Positions 1-5,163 are shown, counted from the first letter of the stretch. The stretch: DNA of 5,163 bases from Sphingomonadales bacterium (GCA_011051815.1 DRKK01000090.1:1-5163); one strand, 5' to 3'. Numbers and translations are program-made. The notes: generated by a model from the sequence alone, not told the origin.

Positions 1-77
1 AAAAAGATGTCACACCATATGCACCGATAGTGCGCCACGGAAGGCAAGTAAAATCAAATGGTTAGGAAAAATTGATG

Positions 78-165
78 AGGCACCAAAAATTCTTAATTAG
101 GCACCAAACTGGCTCAAAAAGTTGTTAACATACTATAATAGAAGTACTTTCCTTTAGGCACCAAA
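78..165 (+). repeat. Three direct repeats of AGGCACCAAA
   Basis: Identical 10-mers lie at 78-87, 99-108 and 156-165, all in the same orientation. Start-to-start spacings are 21 and 57 bp. Copies 2 and 3 share a longer 12-mer, TTAGGCACCAAA (97-108 and 154-165), and match at 13 of 15 bases from the AGG onward. A 21-bp spacing puts the first two copies on the same face of the helix, which fits binding sites for one protein. They flank a TATAAT box. They may be transposase-binding sites at an element end or operators of a promoter; the sequence does not decide. Confidence 0.75.
134..139 (+). promoter_or_regulatory. Possible -10 box (TATAAT) between the repeats
   Basis: A perfect TATAAT lies between repeat copies 2 and 3. 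There is no good -35 hexamer 16-18 bp upstream, where the sequence is around tggctca (109-116). If active it would start a transcript near base 146, heading towards the cobalamin riboswitch and through the third repeat. In AT-rich DNA a chance match is quite possible. Confidence 0.25.
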
Positions 166-431
166 TTGCCGCCTATCATGGTATCATATTGGTATTATGC
201 AGATATTTGAGGAGGATAGTAAAATATTGATTTTTGAAATGTATAAGCGATTTTATGAAATAGATAAGCCCATATATGGCAAATATTAATTTTAATAAGT
301 AATCTCAACGTGCTTGATCTGACTATTGATAAACAAGACGTTTTAATGTTCGGCTTGTACGCGTTGATCTGGTTGTCTTTGAAGCCAGTTCCACTGTGTA
401 AGGTAAGTTATCGCATTGGATAGATTATTGC

Positions 432-460
432 TTGTTATATAACAGCAGACAACTTATAAG
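432..460 (+). promoter_or_regulatory. Probable promoter of the cob operon
   Basis: TTGTTA (432-437) and TATAAG (455-460) are separated by 17 bp and match the sigma-70 type -35 and -10 boxes at 4 of 6 and 5 of 6 positions. Transcription would start near 467, just before the riboswitch, which is where a riboswitch-controlled promoter should sit. A 12-bp perfect palindrome, TGTTATATAACA (433-444), overlaps the -35 box. It could be an operator or simply AT-rich symmetry. A second, weaker pair (TTGGAT 416-421, TATAAC 438-443, spacing 16) lies slightly upstream. Confidence 0.45.
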
Positions 461-464
461 ATAT

Positions 465-590
465 TGGAATAAGAATTCTTGTCCCTGGGGCTGGAAAGAC
501 GGGAAGTCAGGTGTGAAACCTGCGCTGCCCACGCAACGGTAATTACTTAAAGATTACGTTATCTTTATGGATTAAGTCCGGAACCGTCAT
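465..590 (+). ncRNA. Cobalamin (adenosylcobalamin) riboswitch
   Basis: This cis-acting aptamer binds adenosylcobalamin and should repress the downstream operon when B12 is plentiful. The conserved core is readable in order. GGGAA is at 501-505. A CAGGT/ACCTG stem (508-512 with 518-522) closes a gtgaa loop. GCTGCCCACGCAACGGTAA follows at 524-542, where GGG 501-503 pairs with CCC 528-530. A variable arm pairs TAAAGAT (548-554) with ATCTTTA (561-567). The B12-box-like 3' element AAGTCCGGAACCGTC is at 574-588. The usual 5' GGTGCC strand is not obvious, so the 5' boundary is approximate. The position between a good promoter and cobU fits the call. Confidence 0.93.
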
Positions 591-712
591 TTTTATTTTT
601 GAATTAAAGATACAGTGCGTTGGGCTCTGTTACGGATGATGTTGCCGGTTCTTTGAGCTGTCCTTTCAATATGAATCATCCCTATCAGAATCCATAAAAT
701 TGGATATATCTG
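589..712 (+). promoter_or_regulatory. Riboswitch expression platform / cobU leader
   Basis: This is the 124-nt leader between the aptamer and the cobU ATG. CGGTTC (646-651) is complementary to GAACCG (581-586) in the 3' strand of the aptamer, so the two could pair when ligand is absent. GGATGAT (634-640) and ATCATCC (675-681) can form a 7-bp hairpin enclosing CGGTTC. A smaller hairpin, ATCCA/TGGAT (690-694 with 701-705), contains the only weak Shine-Dalgarno-like TGGA. No GC-rich stem followed directly by a U run is present, although a U-rich tract (590-600) lies right after the aptamer. Control at translation start is the better guess, but the fold has not been computed. Confidence 0.5.
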
Positions 713-1261
713 ATGGACATTAATACTACTTTATTATTAGGTGGAGCCCGGTCAGGGAAAAGTGGTTTCGGAGAAGAACTGGCTCTGATGTCCGGTCTTT
801 TACCCCTTTATATTGCCACAGCGCAGGCCCGTGATGGGGAGATGAAAGACCGTATCCATCGCCATCAGAAGCAAAGAGATCGACCTTGGCAGACGATAGA
901 AGAACCCTTGAAGCTTACCAGAATAATTGAACAAGAGGCACGTCCGGAGCGCGTTCTTCTTATTGATTGCCTGACCCTGTGGCTGAGTAACCTGCTTGAG
1001 AAAAATATGGATCCGGTAAAGGAAACTGAGGAACTTTGTCTAACATTGGGGGCTTCTCTTGGGCCTGTTATCTTAATTTCAAATGAGGTGGGTCAGGGCA
1101 TTGTTCCGGCAAACCCACTTGCCCGAAGATTTCGGGATGAAGCCGGGAGGCTCAATCAGAGAATTGGGGCCATCGTGCCGGATGTTTCTTTGATAATAGC
1201 TGGACTATGCCTGCCCTTGAAGCGGAATGGCAAGACCGTTGATCACCATTTAGAAAGGTAA
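713..1261 (+). CDS. cobU: Adenosylcobinamide kinase / adenosylcobinamide-phosphate guanylyltransferase
   Basis: This cytoplasmic bifunctional enzyme phosphorylates adenosylcobinamide and then transfers GMP to it, giving adenosyl-GDP-cobinamide for CobS. The protein has 182 residues, normal for the family (CobU in Salmonella, CobP in Pseudomonas denitrificans). Visible motifs are the P-loop GGARSGKS (residues 10-17), YIATAQARDGEM (33-44), the RIHRHQKQR segment in which H51 matches the histidine guanylylated in CobU, the acidic VLLIDCLTLWLSNLL strand (81-95), and ISNEVGQGIVP (122-132). The ATG at 713 puts the P-loop at the usual distance from the N-terminus. Its Shine-Dalgarno is weak (TGGA, 701-704) and lies in a small hairpin, consistent with riboswitch control. 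It is the first gene of the operon, followed by cobT after 6 nt. Confidence 0.95.
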   Translation: MDINTTLLLGGARSGKSGFGEELALMSGLLPLYIATAQARDGEMKDRIHRHQKQRDRPWQTIEEPLKLTRIIEQEARPERVLLIDCLTLWLSNLLEKNMDPVKETEELCLTLGASLGPVILISNEVGQGIVPANPLARRFRDEAGRLNQRIGAIVPDVSLIIAGLCLPLKRNGKTVDHHLER

Positions 1262-1267
1262 ATTTCA

Positions 1268-2290
1268 ATGCCTATATTCGCCGTAACATCGGCGCAGGAT
1301 TTTGTGCGCTTGGTATCAGACCTTCCCGGTGTAGATATGCTTGCTCATGACAAGGCCGTCTCCCGGCAGGCGAGTTTGACAAAACCAGCCGGGTCGCTTG
1401 GGCGGTTGGAAGAACTGGCCATCTGGCTTGCCGGATGGCAGGGAAAAGAAGTTCCCTCTATTACAAAGCCCTGCTGTCTGGTTTTCGCGGGCAATCACGG
1501 CGTGGCGGCGCAGGGGGTGTCGGCTTTCCCGAGTGAGGTTACGGCGCAGATGGTCAGTAATTTTAAAAATGGGGGCGCCGCCATAAATCAACTGGCCCGT
1601 CTGGCTGGCGCTGAATTTAAGGTAATAGAATTAGAACTTGATCAGCCTACAGAGGATTTTACTATCGCCCCCGCCATGAGCGAAGCAGAATGCTGTGCCG
1701 CAATCCAGGCCGGAGCTGACGCTATTCCGGATCAGGCAGATTTCCTCTTGCTTGGTGAAATGGGTATCGGTAATACCACGTCTGCTGCGGCATTGGCTAT
1801 GGCTATTTTTGGAGGCAAAGCGTCCGAATGGGTCGGGGCCGGCACGGGACTGGATGCCACAGGACTCGCCCGTAAAGTTGAGGTCGTCAGCCGGGCAATA
1901 AATCATCACCAGCCAGAGAAATTATCCGCCTTTGAGTGTCTGAGAACTTTTGGGGGGCGCGAACTGGCGGCCATAGTCGGGGCTACTCTGGCGGCGCGGC
2001 ATTGTCGTATCCCTGTGATGCTGGATGGTTTTATTACCACCGCCGCTGCTGCGGTGATGGTCAGGGTAAATCCATTTTCCCTTGATCATGTTATGATTGG
2101 GCATATGTCAGCAGAATTGGGCCATAAGCGTCTGGCAATGGAATTGAACAAACGACCGCTTCTTGATTTGGATATGAGGCTTGGAGAGGCAAGCGGGGCG
2201 GTGGTCGCATTGATGATTGTACAGGCCGCTCTTGCGACCCACCAGGGTATGGCAACCTTTGATCAGGCGAAAGTCAGCCCTCATGACTGA
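1268..2290 (+). CDS. cobT: Nicotinate-nucleotide-dimethylbenzimidazole phosphoribosyltransferase
   Basis: This enzyme transfers the ribose phosphate of nicotinate mononucleotide to DMB, giving alpha-ribazole 5'-phosphate and nicotinate. It uses the DMB made by BluB from the same operon. The 340 residues carry the family blocks in order: LTKPAGSLG (37-45), AGNHGVAAQGVSAFP (74-88), GEMGIGNTTSAAA (163-175), GAGTGLD (190-196), DGFITTAAAAV (253-263) and GHMSAELGH (278-286). MRLGEASGA (303-311) contains E307, which matches the catalytic glutamate of Salmonella CobT; many homologs have GEGSGA or GEGTGA there. AGAAAGG (1252-1258) stands 9 nt before the ATG. The gene ends inside the start of cobS, with an 8-nt overlap. 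It is not the cobaltochelatase subunit also named CobT. Confidence 0.96.
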   Translation: MPIFAVTSAQDFVRLVSDLPGVDMLAHDKAVSRQASLTKPAGSLGRLEELAIWLAGWQGKEVPSITKPCCLVFAGNHGVAAQGVSAFPSEVTAQMVSNFKNGGAAINQLARLAGAEFKVIELELDQPTEDFTIAPAMSEAECCAAIQAGADAIPDQADFLLLGEMGIGNTTSAAALAMAIFGGKASEWVGAGTGLDATGLARKVEVVSRAINHHQPEKLSAFECLRTFGGRELAAIVGATLAARHCRIPVMLDGFITTAAAAVMVRVNPFSLDHVMIGHMSAELGHKRLAMELNKRPLLDLDMRLGEASGAVVALMIVQAALATHQGMATFDQAKVSPHD

Positions 2291-3071
2291 ACGGGCGCAA
2301 TCTTCAATTTTTCAGAGGCTGCGGCAGGATCTGGCGGCAGCTTTTCTGTTATTGACCCGTTTTCCTGTCACGTGGGACAAATATTCCCCGGAAGCCCCCA
2401 ACCTGAACCGCAGCCTGTGGGCCTATCCGGTCATAGGGCTTGTGGTGGGCCTTGTGGGCGCAGGATTTTATACGGTAGCCGACCGGGCTGGATTACCAGA
2501 TATGGTGGCCGTCTTATGTGCGCTTATCAGCATGATATTTGCCACGGGGGCCTTTCATGAGGACGGTCTGGCAGATGTGGCGGACGGATTTGGCGGCGGA
2601 CAGACTCGGGATAGAAAATTAGAGATCATGCGAGACAGCCAGATCGGCACTTACGGCGGGCTGGCCCTGATATTATCTTTTGGACTGCGGGTGGGATGTT
2701 TAGGGGTGATGACATCATCTCAAGTGGTGGTCGCGTTGATCGTCGCTGCGATGATCTCTCGTCTGATGATTGTCACTGGCTTGTTCATTCTGGTGTCTGC
2801 CCGATCAGATAGCCTCGCAACCGAAACCGGAAAGCCAAAAATGATTACGCTCGGGGCGGCGGCTTTGTTAACGGGGGGGATGATGGTCGTGCTTCTGGGG
2901 GGGGGGGCTGCCTTTTGGGCTGCCCTTGCTGCTTTTTCAGGTTTTGCAATAATGGCCTGGATCGCAATGCGCCAGATTGGCGGTTATACTGGGGATGTGC
3001 TCGGGGCTATTCAGCAGATATCCGAAATAGCCGTTTTAATTGCTTTATGTATTTATTGGGGTGGTTCGTGA
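2283..3071 (+). CDS. cobS: Adenosylcobinamide-GDP ribazoletransferase (cobalamin synthase)
   Basis: This integral membrane enzyme joins adenosyl-GDP-cobinamide to alpha-ribazole (5'-phosphate), completing the nucleotide loop. The 262-residue product has several hydrophobic segments (roughly 46-66, 72-90, 125-143, 147-172, 187-205, 208-228 and 243-260). It carries the family signature HEDGLADVADGFGGG (92-106), with acidic residues likely to bind Mg2+, followed by KLEIMRDSQIGTYG (112-125) and GGYTGDVLGA (233-242). I chose ATG 2283 because it gives the usual N-terminus ending in LLTRFPV and overlaps the cobT stop by 8 nt (ATGACTGA), suggesting coupled translation; an upstream start would run inside cobT. 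The notable oddity is a run of 11 G at 2897-2907, coding G206-G208, with 7 G at 2873-2879. The downstream motif is still in frame, so the gene reads intact here. Confidence 0.95.
   Translation: MTERAQSSIFQRLRQDLAAAFLLLTRFPVTWDKYSPEAPNLNRSLWAYPVIGLVVGLVGAGFYTVADRAGLPDMVAVLCALISMIFATGAFHEDGLADVADGFGGGQTRDRKLEIMRDSQIGTYGGLALILSFGLRVGCLGVMTSSQVVVALIVAAMISRLMIVTGLFILVSARSDSLATETGKPKMITLGAAALLTGGMMVVLLGGGAAFWAALAAFSGFAIMAWIAMRQIGGYTGDVLGAIQQISEIAVLIALCIYWGGS
2873..2907 (+). repeat. G7 and G11 homopolymer tracts inside cobS
   Basis: Seven consecutive G (2873-2879) are followed 17 bp later by eleven (2897-2907), both in the coding strand of cobS. The longer run encodes three glycines (G206-G208) in the loop or end of a membrane segment and is not needed by any known motif. 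Homopolymers of this length are prone to slippage in replication and are also a common place for read or assembly errors. As given, the count keeps cobS in frame. Confidence 0.9.
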
Positions 3072-3730
3072 TGGCTGACGACATAATCTTAACGCCGTGG
3101 TATTTGGTGCGACATGCTCCGGTCAAGGGGGTGCGAAAAGGTATCTATAACGATGCCGATTCTGGTGTACTTCTACCGCTCGTTGCGGAAATTCGCCGCT
3201 TGGCAGACAGGCTACCGGCGGATGCCTTATGGTATGTCAGTCCGCTATTACGGACCAGACAGACGGCGGAGGCTTTATGGAGGGAATTGAGCAAACCGGG
3301 AGACGTCTCCTATGTGGAAGCATTGCGCGAACAGAATTTTGGTGATTGGCAAGGCCTGTCTTTTGAAGAAATTTGGCGGGAGATAAAAGGTTTTCCTGCC
3401 CATAACTGGTCACTTTTGGCAGCGGAGACCACACCACCGAACGGCGAAAGCTTTCAGGATGTCAGGACACGTGTCGCCAAATTTCTAGCAAAAAACAAAG
3501 CCATAGAGCCCAAACGTCCCCGGGTATTGGTAACCCATGCCGGGGTGATCCGTGCCATGATCGGGGTGACACTGGAAATGGAACCCAATCAGGCTCAGTC
3601 TTTTGGAGTTGATACTTTTTCCGTCTCTTTACTTTTGCATCAGACCGGCAAGGGCAAAGGCGGGGCTTGGCGGCTTGACAGTTTGAACAGGACATATGGA
3701 AGGGATGACAGGCATGAAAAACCAGAGTAA
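3071..3730 (+). CDS. cobC: Histidine phosphatase, probable alpha-ribazole phosphatase
   Basis: The product belongs to the phosphoglycerate mutase-like histidine phosphatase superfamily. It probably removes the 5'-phosphate from alpha-ribazole phosphate or adenosylcobalamin 5'-phosphate, the last step of loop assembly. In its 219 residues the core is visible: VRHA (13-16) with nucleophile H15, SPLLRTRQTAEAL (57-69), E87 in REQNFGDWQG as likely acid, PNGESF (123-128), and VTHAGVIRAMIG (154-165) with the second histidine H156. RHA replaces the more common RHG, a known variation. The ATG at 3071 overlaps the cobS TGA by one base (TGATG), and TGGGGTGG (3057-3064) can serve as ribosome site. The superfamily call is firm; the substrate rests on position in a B12 operon. 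This is the Salmonella-style name, not the P. denitrificans CobC aminotransferase. Confidence 0.88.
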   Translation: MADDIILTPWYLVRHAPVKGVRKGIYNDADSGVLLPLVAEIRRLADRLPADALWYVSPLLRTRQTAEALWRELSKPGDVSYVEALREQNFGDWQGLSFEEIWREIKGFPAHNWSLLAAETTPPNGESFQDVRTRVAKFLAKNKAIEPKRPRVLVTHAGVIRAMIGVTLEMEPNQAQSFGVDTFSVSLLLHQTGKGKGGAWRLDSLNRTYGRDDRHEKPE

Positions 3731-4367
3731 AAGCGGACCGGTATGGGATCAGAATTTTCACGATGATTTTGCCAGATTGTTGCAATGGCGAAGGGATGTT
3801 CGTCGTTTTGACACGCGGCCAATAGATGAAGATATCCTGATTGATTGTCTGCGGCTGGCTGTTATTGGCCCATCGGTAGGCAATGCTCAGCCCTGGCGGC
3901 TTGTTCGGGTACGAAATGAAGCCCGTCGCCAAAAAATTTATGACAATTTCAAACGGGCCAACGCGGATGAGTTGGCGTGTTATGAAGGCGAACAGAGGAT
4001 GACCTATGGGGCGCTTAAGTTAGCAGGTCTGGATGATGCGCCGGTTCAAATTTCCGTTTTTGTGGATAACACGACGACTGTTGGTCACGGTCTAGGCGCG
4101 CGTACTATGCCGGAAGCCTTAGCCTATTCTGTGGTTGGTATGATGAATAGCCTGTGGCTGTTGTTGCGCAGCCACGGCATAGGACTTGGTTGGGTATCGA
4201 TCCTGACACCGGATGACCTTGGGCGGGATTTGGATGTTCCTGATAACTGGACATTCGTTGGTCATCTTTGCATTGGGTATCCGATGCAAACTTCTGTAAC
4301 GCCGGAGTTGGTCGCTTGCGGCTGGCAGGATCGATTGGATTTGGAAGATTTTCTGCTGGAGCGTTAG
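3714..4367 (+). CDS. bluB: 5,6-dimethylbenzimidazole synthase (flavin destructase)
   Basis: BluB is a nitroreductase-fold enzyme that uses O2 to break down reduced FMN into DMB, the lower ligand of cobalamin. The 217 residues show the FMN-contacting WRRDVRRFD (25-33), IGPSVGNAQPWRLVRV (51-66), YEGEQRMTYGALKLAGLDDAP (90-110) and GIGLGWVSIL (155-164). By motif alignment D28 and S162 match D32 and S167, the residues important in Sinorhizobium meliloti BluB, which supports BluB over an ordinary nitroreductase. ATG codons occur at 3696, 3705 and 3714. I prefer 3714 because GGAAGGG (3698-3704) lies 9 nt before it, while it abuts 3705. The gene overlaps cobC by 17 nt and ends within the stop codon of the convergent cobO. 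Its presence implies aerobic DMB synthesis feeding CobT. Confidence 0.94.
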   Translation: MKNQSKSGPVWDQNFHDDFARLLQWRRDVRRFDTRPIDEDILIDCLRLAVIGPSVGNAQPWRLVRVRNEARRQKIYDNFKRANADELACYEGEQRMTYGALKLAGLDDAPVQISVFVDNTTTVGHGLGARTMPEALAYSVVGMMNSLWLLLRSHGIGLGWVSILTPDDLGRDLDVPDNWTFVGHLCIGYPMQTSVTPELVACGWQDRLDLEDFLLER

Positions 4368-4969
4368 AAATCAATTCCCCGTGCCGCTTTAATTCCGGCA
4401 TCAAAAGGATGTTTTACTTTTTCCATTGAGGTTACAAGGTCCGCTACTTTAATCAGGCTGTTCGGCGCATTGCGTCCGGTAACAATGACCGTTGTGCGCG
4501 GATGACGGGCAAGCAGGCCTTGTCTGACCATGTCCACATCCAGATACCCATCCCGCAATACAATATTCAACTCATCCAGAACCAGCAGGTCATAGTCGCC
4601 GCTGTTCATAATATCACAACTGACCTCCCAGGCCTTTGTCGCGGCGGCAATGTCGCGCTGCCTGTCCTGTGTTTCCCAGGTAAAGCCCTGACCCATTACC
4701 TCAAGACGCAAAAGGTCTGGAATAAGTTTAAAGAATTCTTTCTCTCCCGTTTTCCAGGTTCCCTTGACATATTGGACAATAGCAACGTCATGGCCCCACC
4801 CGATGGCTCTGAGCGCGGTGCCGAAAGCTGCGGTTGATTTGCCTTTGCCGTCTCCGGTGTGGATCATCAATAGGCCGCGATCGGATTTCTTATTCTGTTT
4901 GACGCGCGCCAGATGGTCTGCTTTGACTTGTTTCATTTTCTCGCGGTGAGTTTGATTATTATCGTTCAT
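4364..4969 (-). CDS. cobO: Corrinoid (cob(I)yrinic acid a,c-diamide) adenosyltransferase
   Basis: This cytoplasmic enzyme transfers the 5'-deoxyadenosyl group of ATP to the reduced cobalt of corrinoids. It is the CobA/CobO/BtuR type. The 201 residues have a charged N-terminal extension (1-30), the P-loop HTGDGKGKSTAAFG (37-50), VQYVKGTWKTGE (65-76), GQGFTWETQD (93-102), the Walker B-like LLVLDELN (128-135) and the C-terminal VIVTGRNAP (161-169). In this family the P-loop binds the triphosphate in an unusual orientation. The start is supported by AAGGAGG (plus-strand 4976-4982) 6 nt upstream of the ATG. The gene overlaps the upstream cobD-type gene by 11 nt, so translation is probably coupled. 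Its TAA overlaps the bluB stop on the other strand. Confidence 0.96.
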   Translation of the reverse strand: MNDNNQTHREKMKQVKADHLARVKQNKKSDRGLLMIHTGDGKGKSTAAFGTALRAIGWGHDVAIVQYVKGTWKTGEKEFFKLIPDLLRLEVMGQGFTWETQDRQRDIAAATKAWEVSCDIMNSGDYDLLVLDELNIVLRDGYLDVDMVRQGLLARHPRTTVIVTGRNAPNSLIKVADLVTSMEKVKHPFDAGIKAARGIDF

Positions 4970-5163
4970 TCAGGGCCTCCTTCAGGCGGTTGAGTTGGTC
5001 GATATCCCGGGGTAAGCCAAAACGCAGATAGTTGGGGCGTTCAGGGAATTTACGGACGAGAATGCCGTTTGAAAGTAAGGTGTCATACAGGACAGGGACA
5101 TTCACATGCCGGGTTAAACAGAAAAGATCTGTTCCGCCGACTAGGATCAGGCCGGCAGCCTTG
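4959..5163 (-). CDS. cobD: Threonine-phosphate decarboxylase-like aminotransferase, C-terminal part
   Basis: Only the last 67 codons are present; the gene runs off the right edge. The visible end reads as the small domain of a PLP-dependent class I/II aminotransferase. It has GGTDLFCLTRH, then VLYDTLLSNGILVRKFPERPNYLRFGLPRD, matching the CobD/CobC family pattern of 'gilvR.f...p..lRfglp'. The arginine in the LRFGLP block is the one that usually contacts the substrate carboxylate in this fold. The full enzyme decarboxylates L-threonine O-3-phosphate to (R)-1-amino-2-propanol O-2-phosphate for the aminopropanol arm. It is called CobD in Salmonella and CobC in P. denitrificans. The lysine-PLP region lies outside the window, so the call rests on the tail and on context. 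Its last codons overlap the cobO start by 11 nt. Confidence 0.85.
   Translation of the reverse strand, partial: KAAGLILVGGTDLFCLTRHVNVPVLYDTLLSNGILVRKFPERPNYLRFGLPRDIDQLNRLKEALNER

Larger units (their letters stand above)
1..178. mobile_element. Possible end of an insertion sequence (IS21-like architecture)
   Basis: Seen: three same-direction copies of TTTGGTGCCT, read on the minus strand, lie just inside a candidate terminus that would read TGATAGGCGG from base 178 inwards. The DNA is AT-rich, and open frames end at 65 and 100 before the repeats. Known: IS21-family elements begin with TG, end with CA and carry several direct repeats near their ends as transposase-binding sites. Inferred: bases 1-178 could be the right end of such an element, with the tail of its last gene at the left edge. 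No transposase motif is visible, and neither the other end nor a target duplication is in the window. A set of regulator operators is the main alternative. Confidence 0.25.
1..430. other. AT-rich flank without a convincing gene
   Basis: This stretch is visibly richer in A and T than the operon that follows, and no frame holds a recognisable protein. It contains three AGGCACCAAA repeats and a TATAAT box, described separately. Two frames are open from the left edge, one to a TAG at 63-65 and one to a TAG at 98-100. Either could be the tail of an upstream gene, but neither tail resembles a family I know. A 30-codon frame runs from ATG 197 to TAA 287-289. Its ATG has no Shine-Dalgarno, but an in-frame TTG at 227 follows GAGGAGG (209-215) by 11 nt. 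A further open frame at 268-423 lacks a credible start. I treat all of these as unproven. Confidence 0.6.

Noticed and set aside
78..165. Minus-strand TTTGGTGCC resembling the 5' motif of a cobalamin riboswitch
   Set aside because: None of the downstream core (GGGAA, GCTGCCC, CGCAAC, B12 box) follows on that strand, and the motif occurs three times.
303..311. CobT motif GEASGA instead of the common GEGSGA or GEGTGA as a possible loss of function
   Set aside because: These are protein residue positions. The catalytic glutamate (E307) is kept and a small-residue change next to it is a mild family variation, so it is not evidence of inactivation.
268..423. Open frame of about 50 codons ending in TAG before the cob promoter
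   Set aside because: It has no credible start with a ribosome site, and its translation resembles no family; chance in AT-rich DNA is enough.
416..443. Alternative promoter TTGGAT, 16 bp, TATAAC
   Set aside because: It matches less well than the TTGTTA/TATAAG pair, which also lies at the expected distance before the riboswitch.
2217..2282. Upstream extension of cobS into cobT
   Set aside because: It would add 22 residues encoded inside the conserved cobT end, with no family counterpart; ATG 2283 gives the usual CobS N-terminus.
3462..3932. A 156-codon open frame on the minus strand across the cobC/bluB junction
   Set aside because: It lies opposite two well-supported genes, shows no family resemblance and has the mixed composition of an antisense shadow.
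4382..4400. TGCCG/CGGCA hairpin just after the bluB stop as a terminator
   Set aside because: The stem is only 5 bp with a 9-nt loop and no U run directly follows; it lies inside cobO and is likely incidental.

Overview
The window holds the late part of vitamin B12 (adenosylcobalamin) synthesis. It encodes the steps that activate the corrin side chain, make and activate the lower ligand 5,6-dimethylbenzimidazole (DMB), join the two halves and adenosylate cobalt. Gene content (fused kinase/guanylyltransferase, CobO-type adenosyltransferase, oxygen-dependent BluB), protein style and moderate GC in the coding part suggest an aerobic alphaproteobacterium. That assignment is inferred from resemblance only; genus and species cannot be told.

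Layout. (1) Bases 1 to about 430 are AT-rich with no convincing gene. They carry three direct copies of AGGCACCAAA (78-165), a TATAAT box between two of them and a few very short open frames. The first ~178 bases may be the end of an insertion sequence. (2) Bases 432-712 hold a probable promoter, a cobalamin riboswitch (about 465-590) and its expression platform. (3) Bases 713-4367 on the + strand form one tight operon: cobU/cobP, cobT, cobS, cobC (phosphatase) and bluB. The cobU-cobT gap is 6 nt and each later pair overlaps by 8, 1 and 17 nt. (4) Bases 4364-5163 on the - strand carry cobO and the 3' end of a cobD-type aminotransferase gene, overlapping each other by 11 nt. They converge on the + operon, and the bluB and cobO stop codons overlap.

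How the genes work together. CobD makes (R)-1-amino-2-propanol O-phosphate for the side chain. CobO adenosylates the corrin. CobU turns adenosylcobinamide into GDP-cobinamide. BluB makes DMB from reduced FMN and O2. CobT makes alpha-ribazole phosphate, CobS joins it to GDP-cobinamide, and CobC removes the phosphate. The riboswitch should let adenosylcobalamin shut down the + operon.

The most unusual item is an uninterrupted run of 11 G inside cobS (2897-2907), with a run of 7 G just upstream. It is a candidate slippage site, and a +1 insertion there would put cobS in frame with cobC. No clearly new biological system is visible. The other points of interest are the repeat-bearing left flank, the riboswitch platform without a classical terminator, and the overlapping convergent gene ends.
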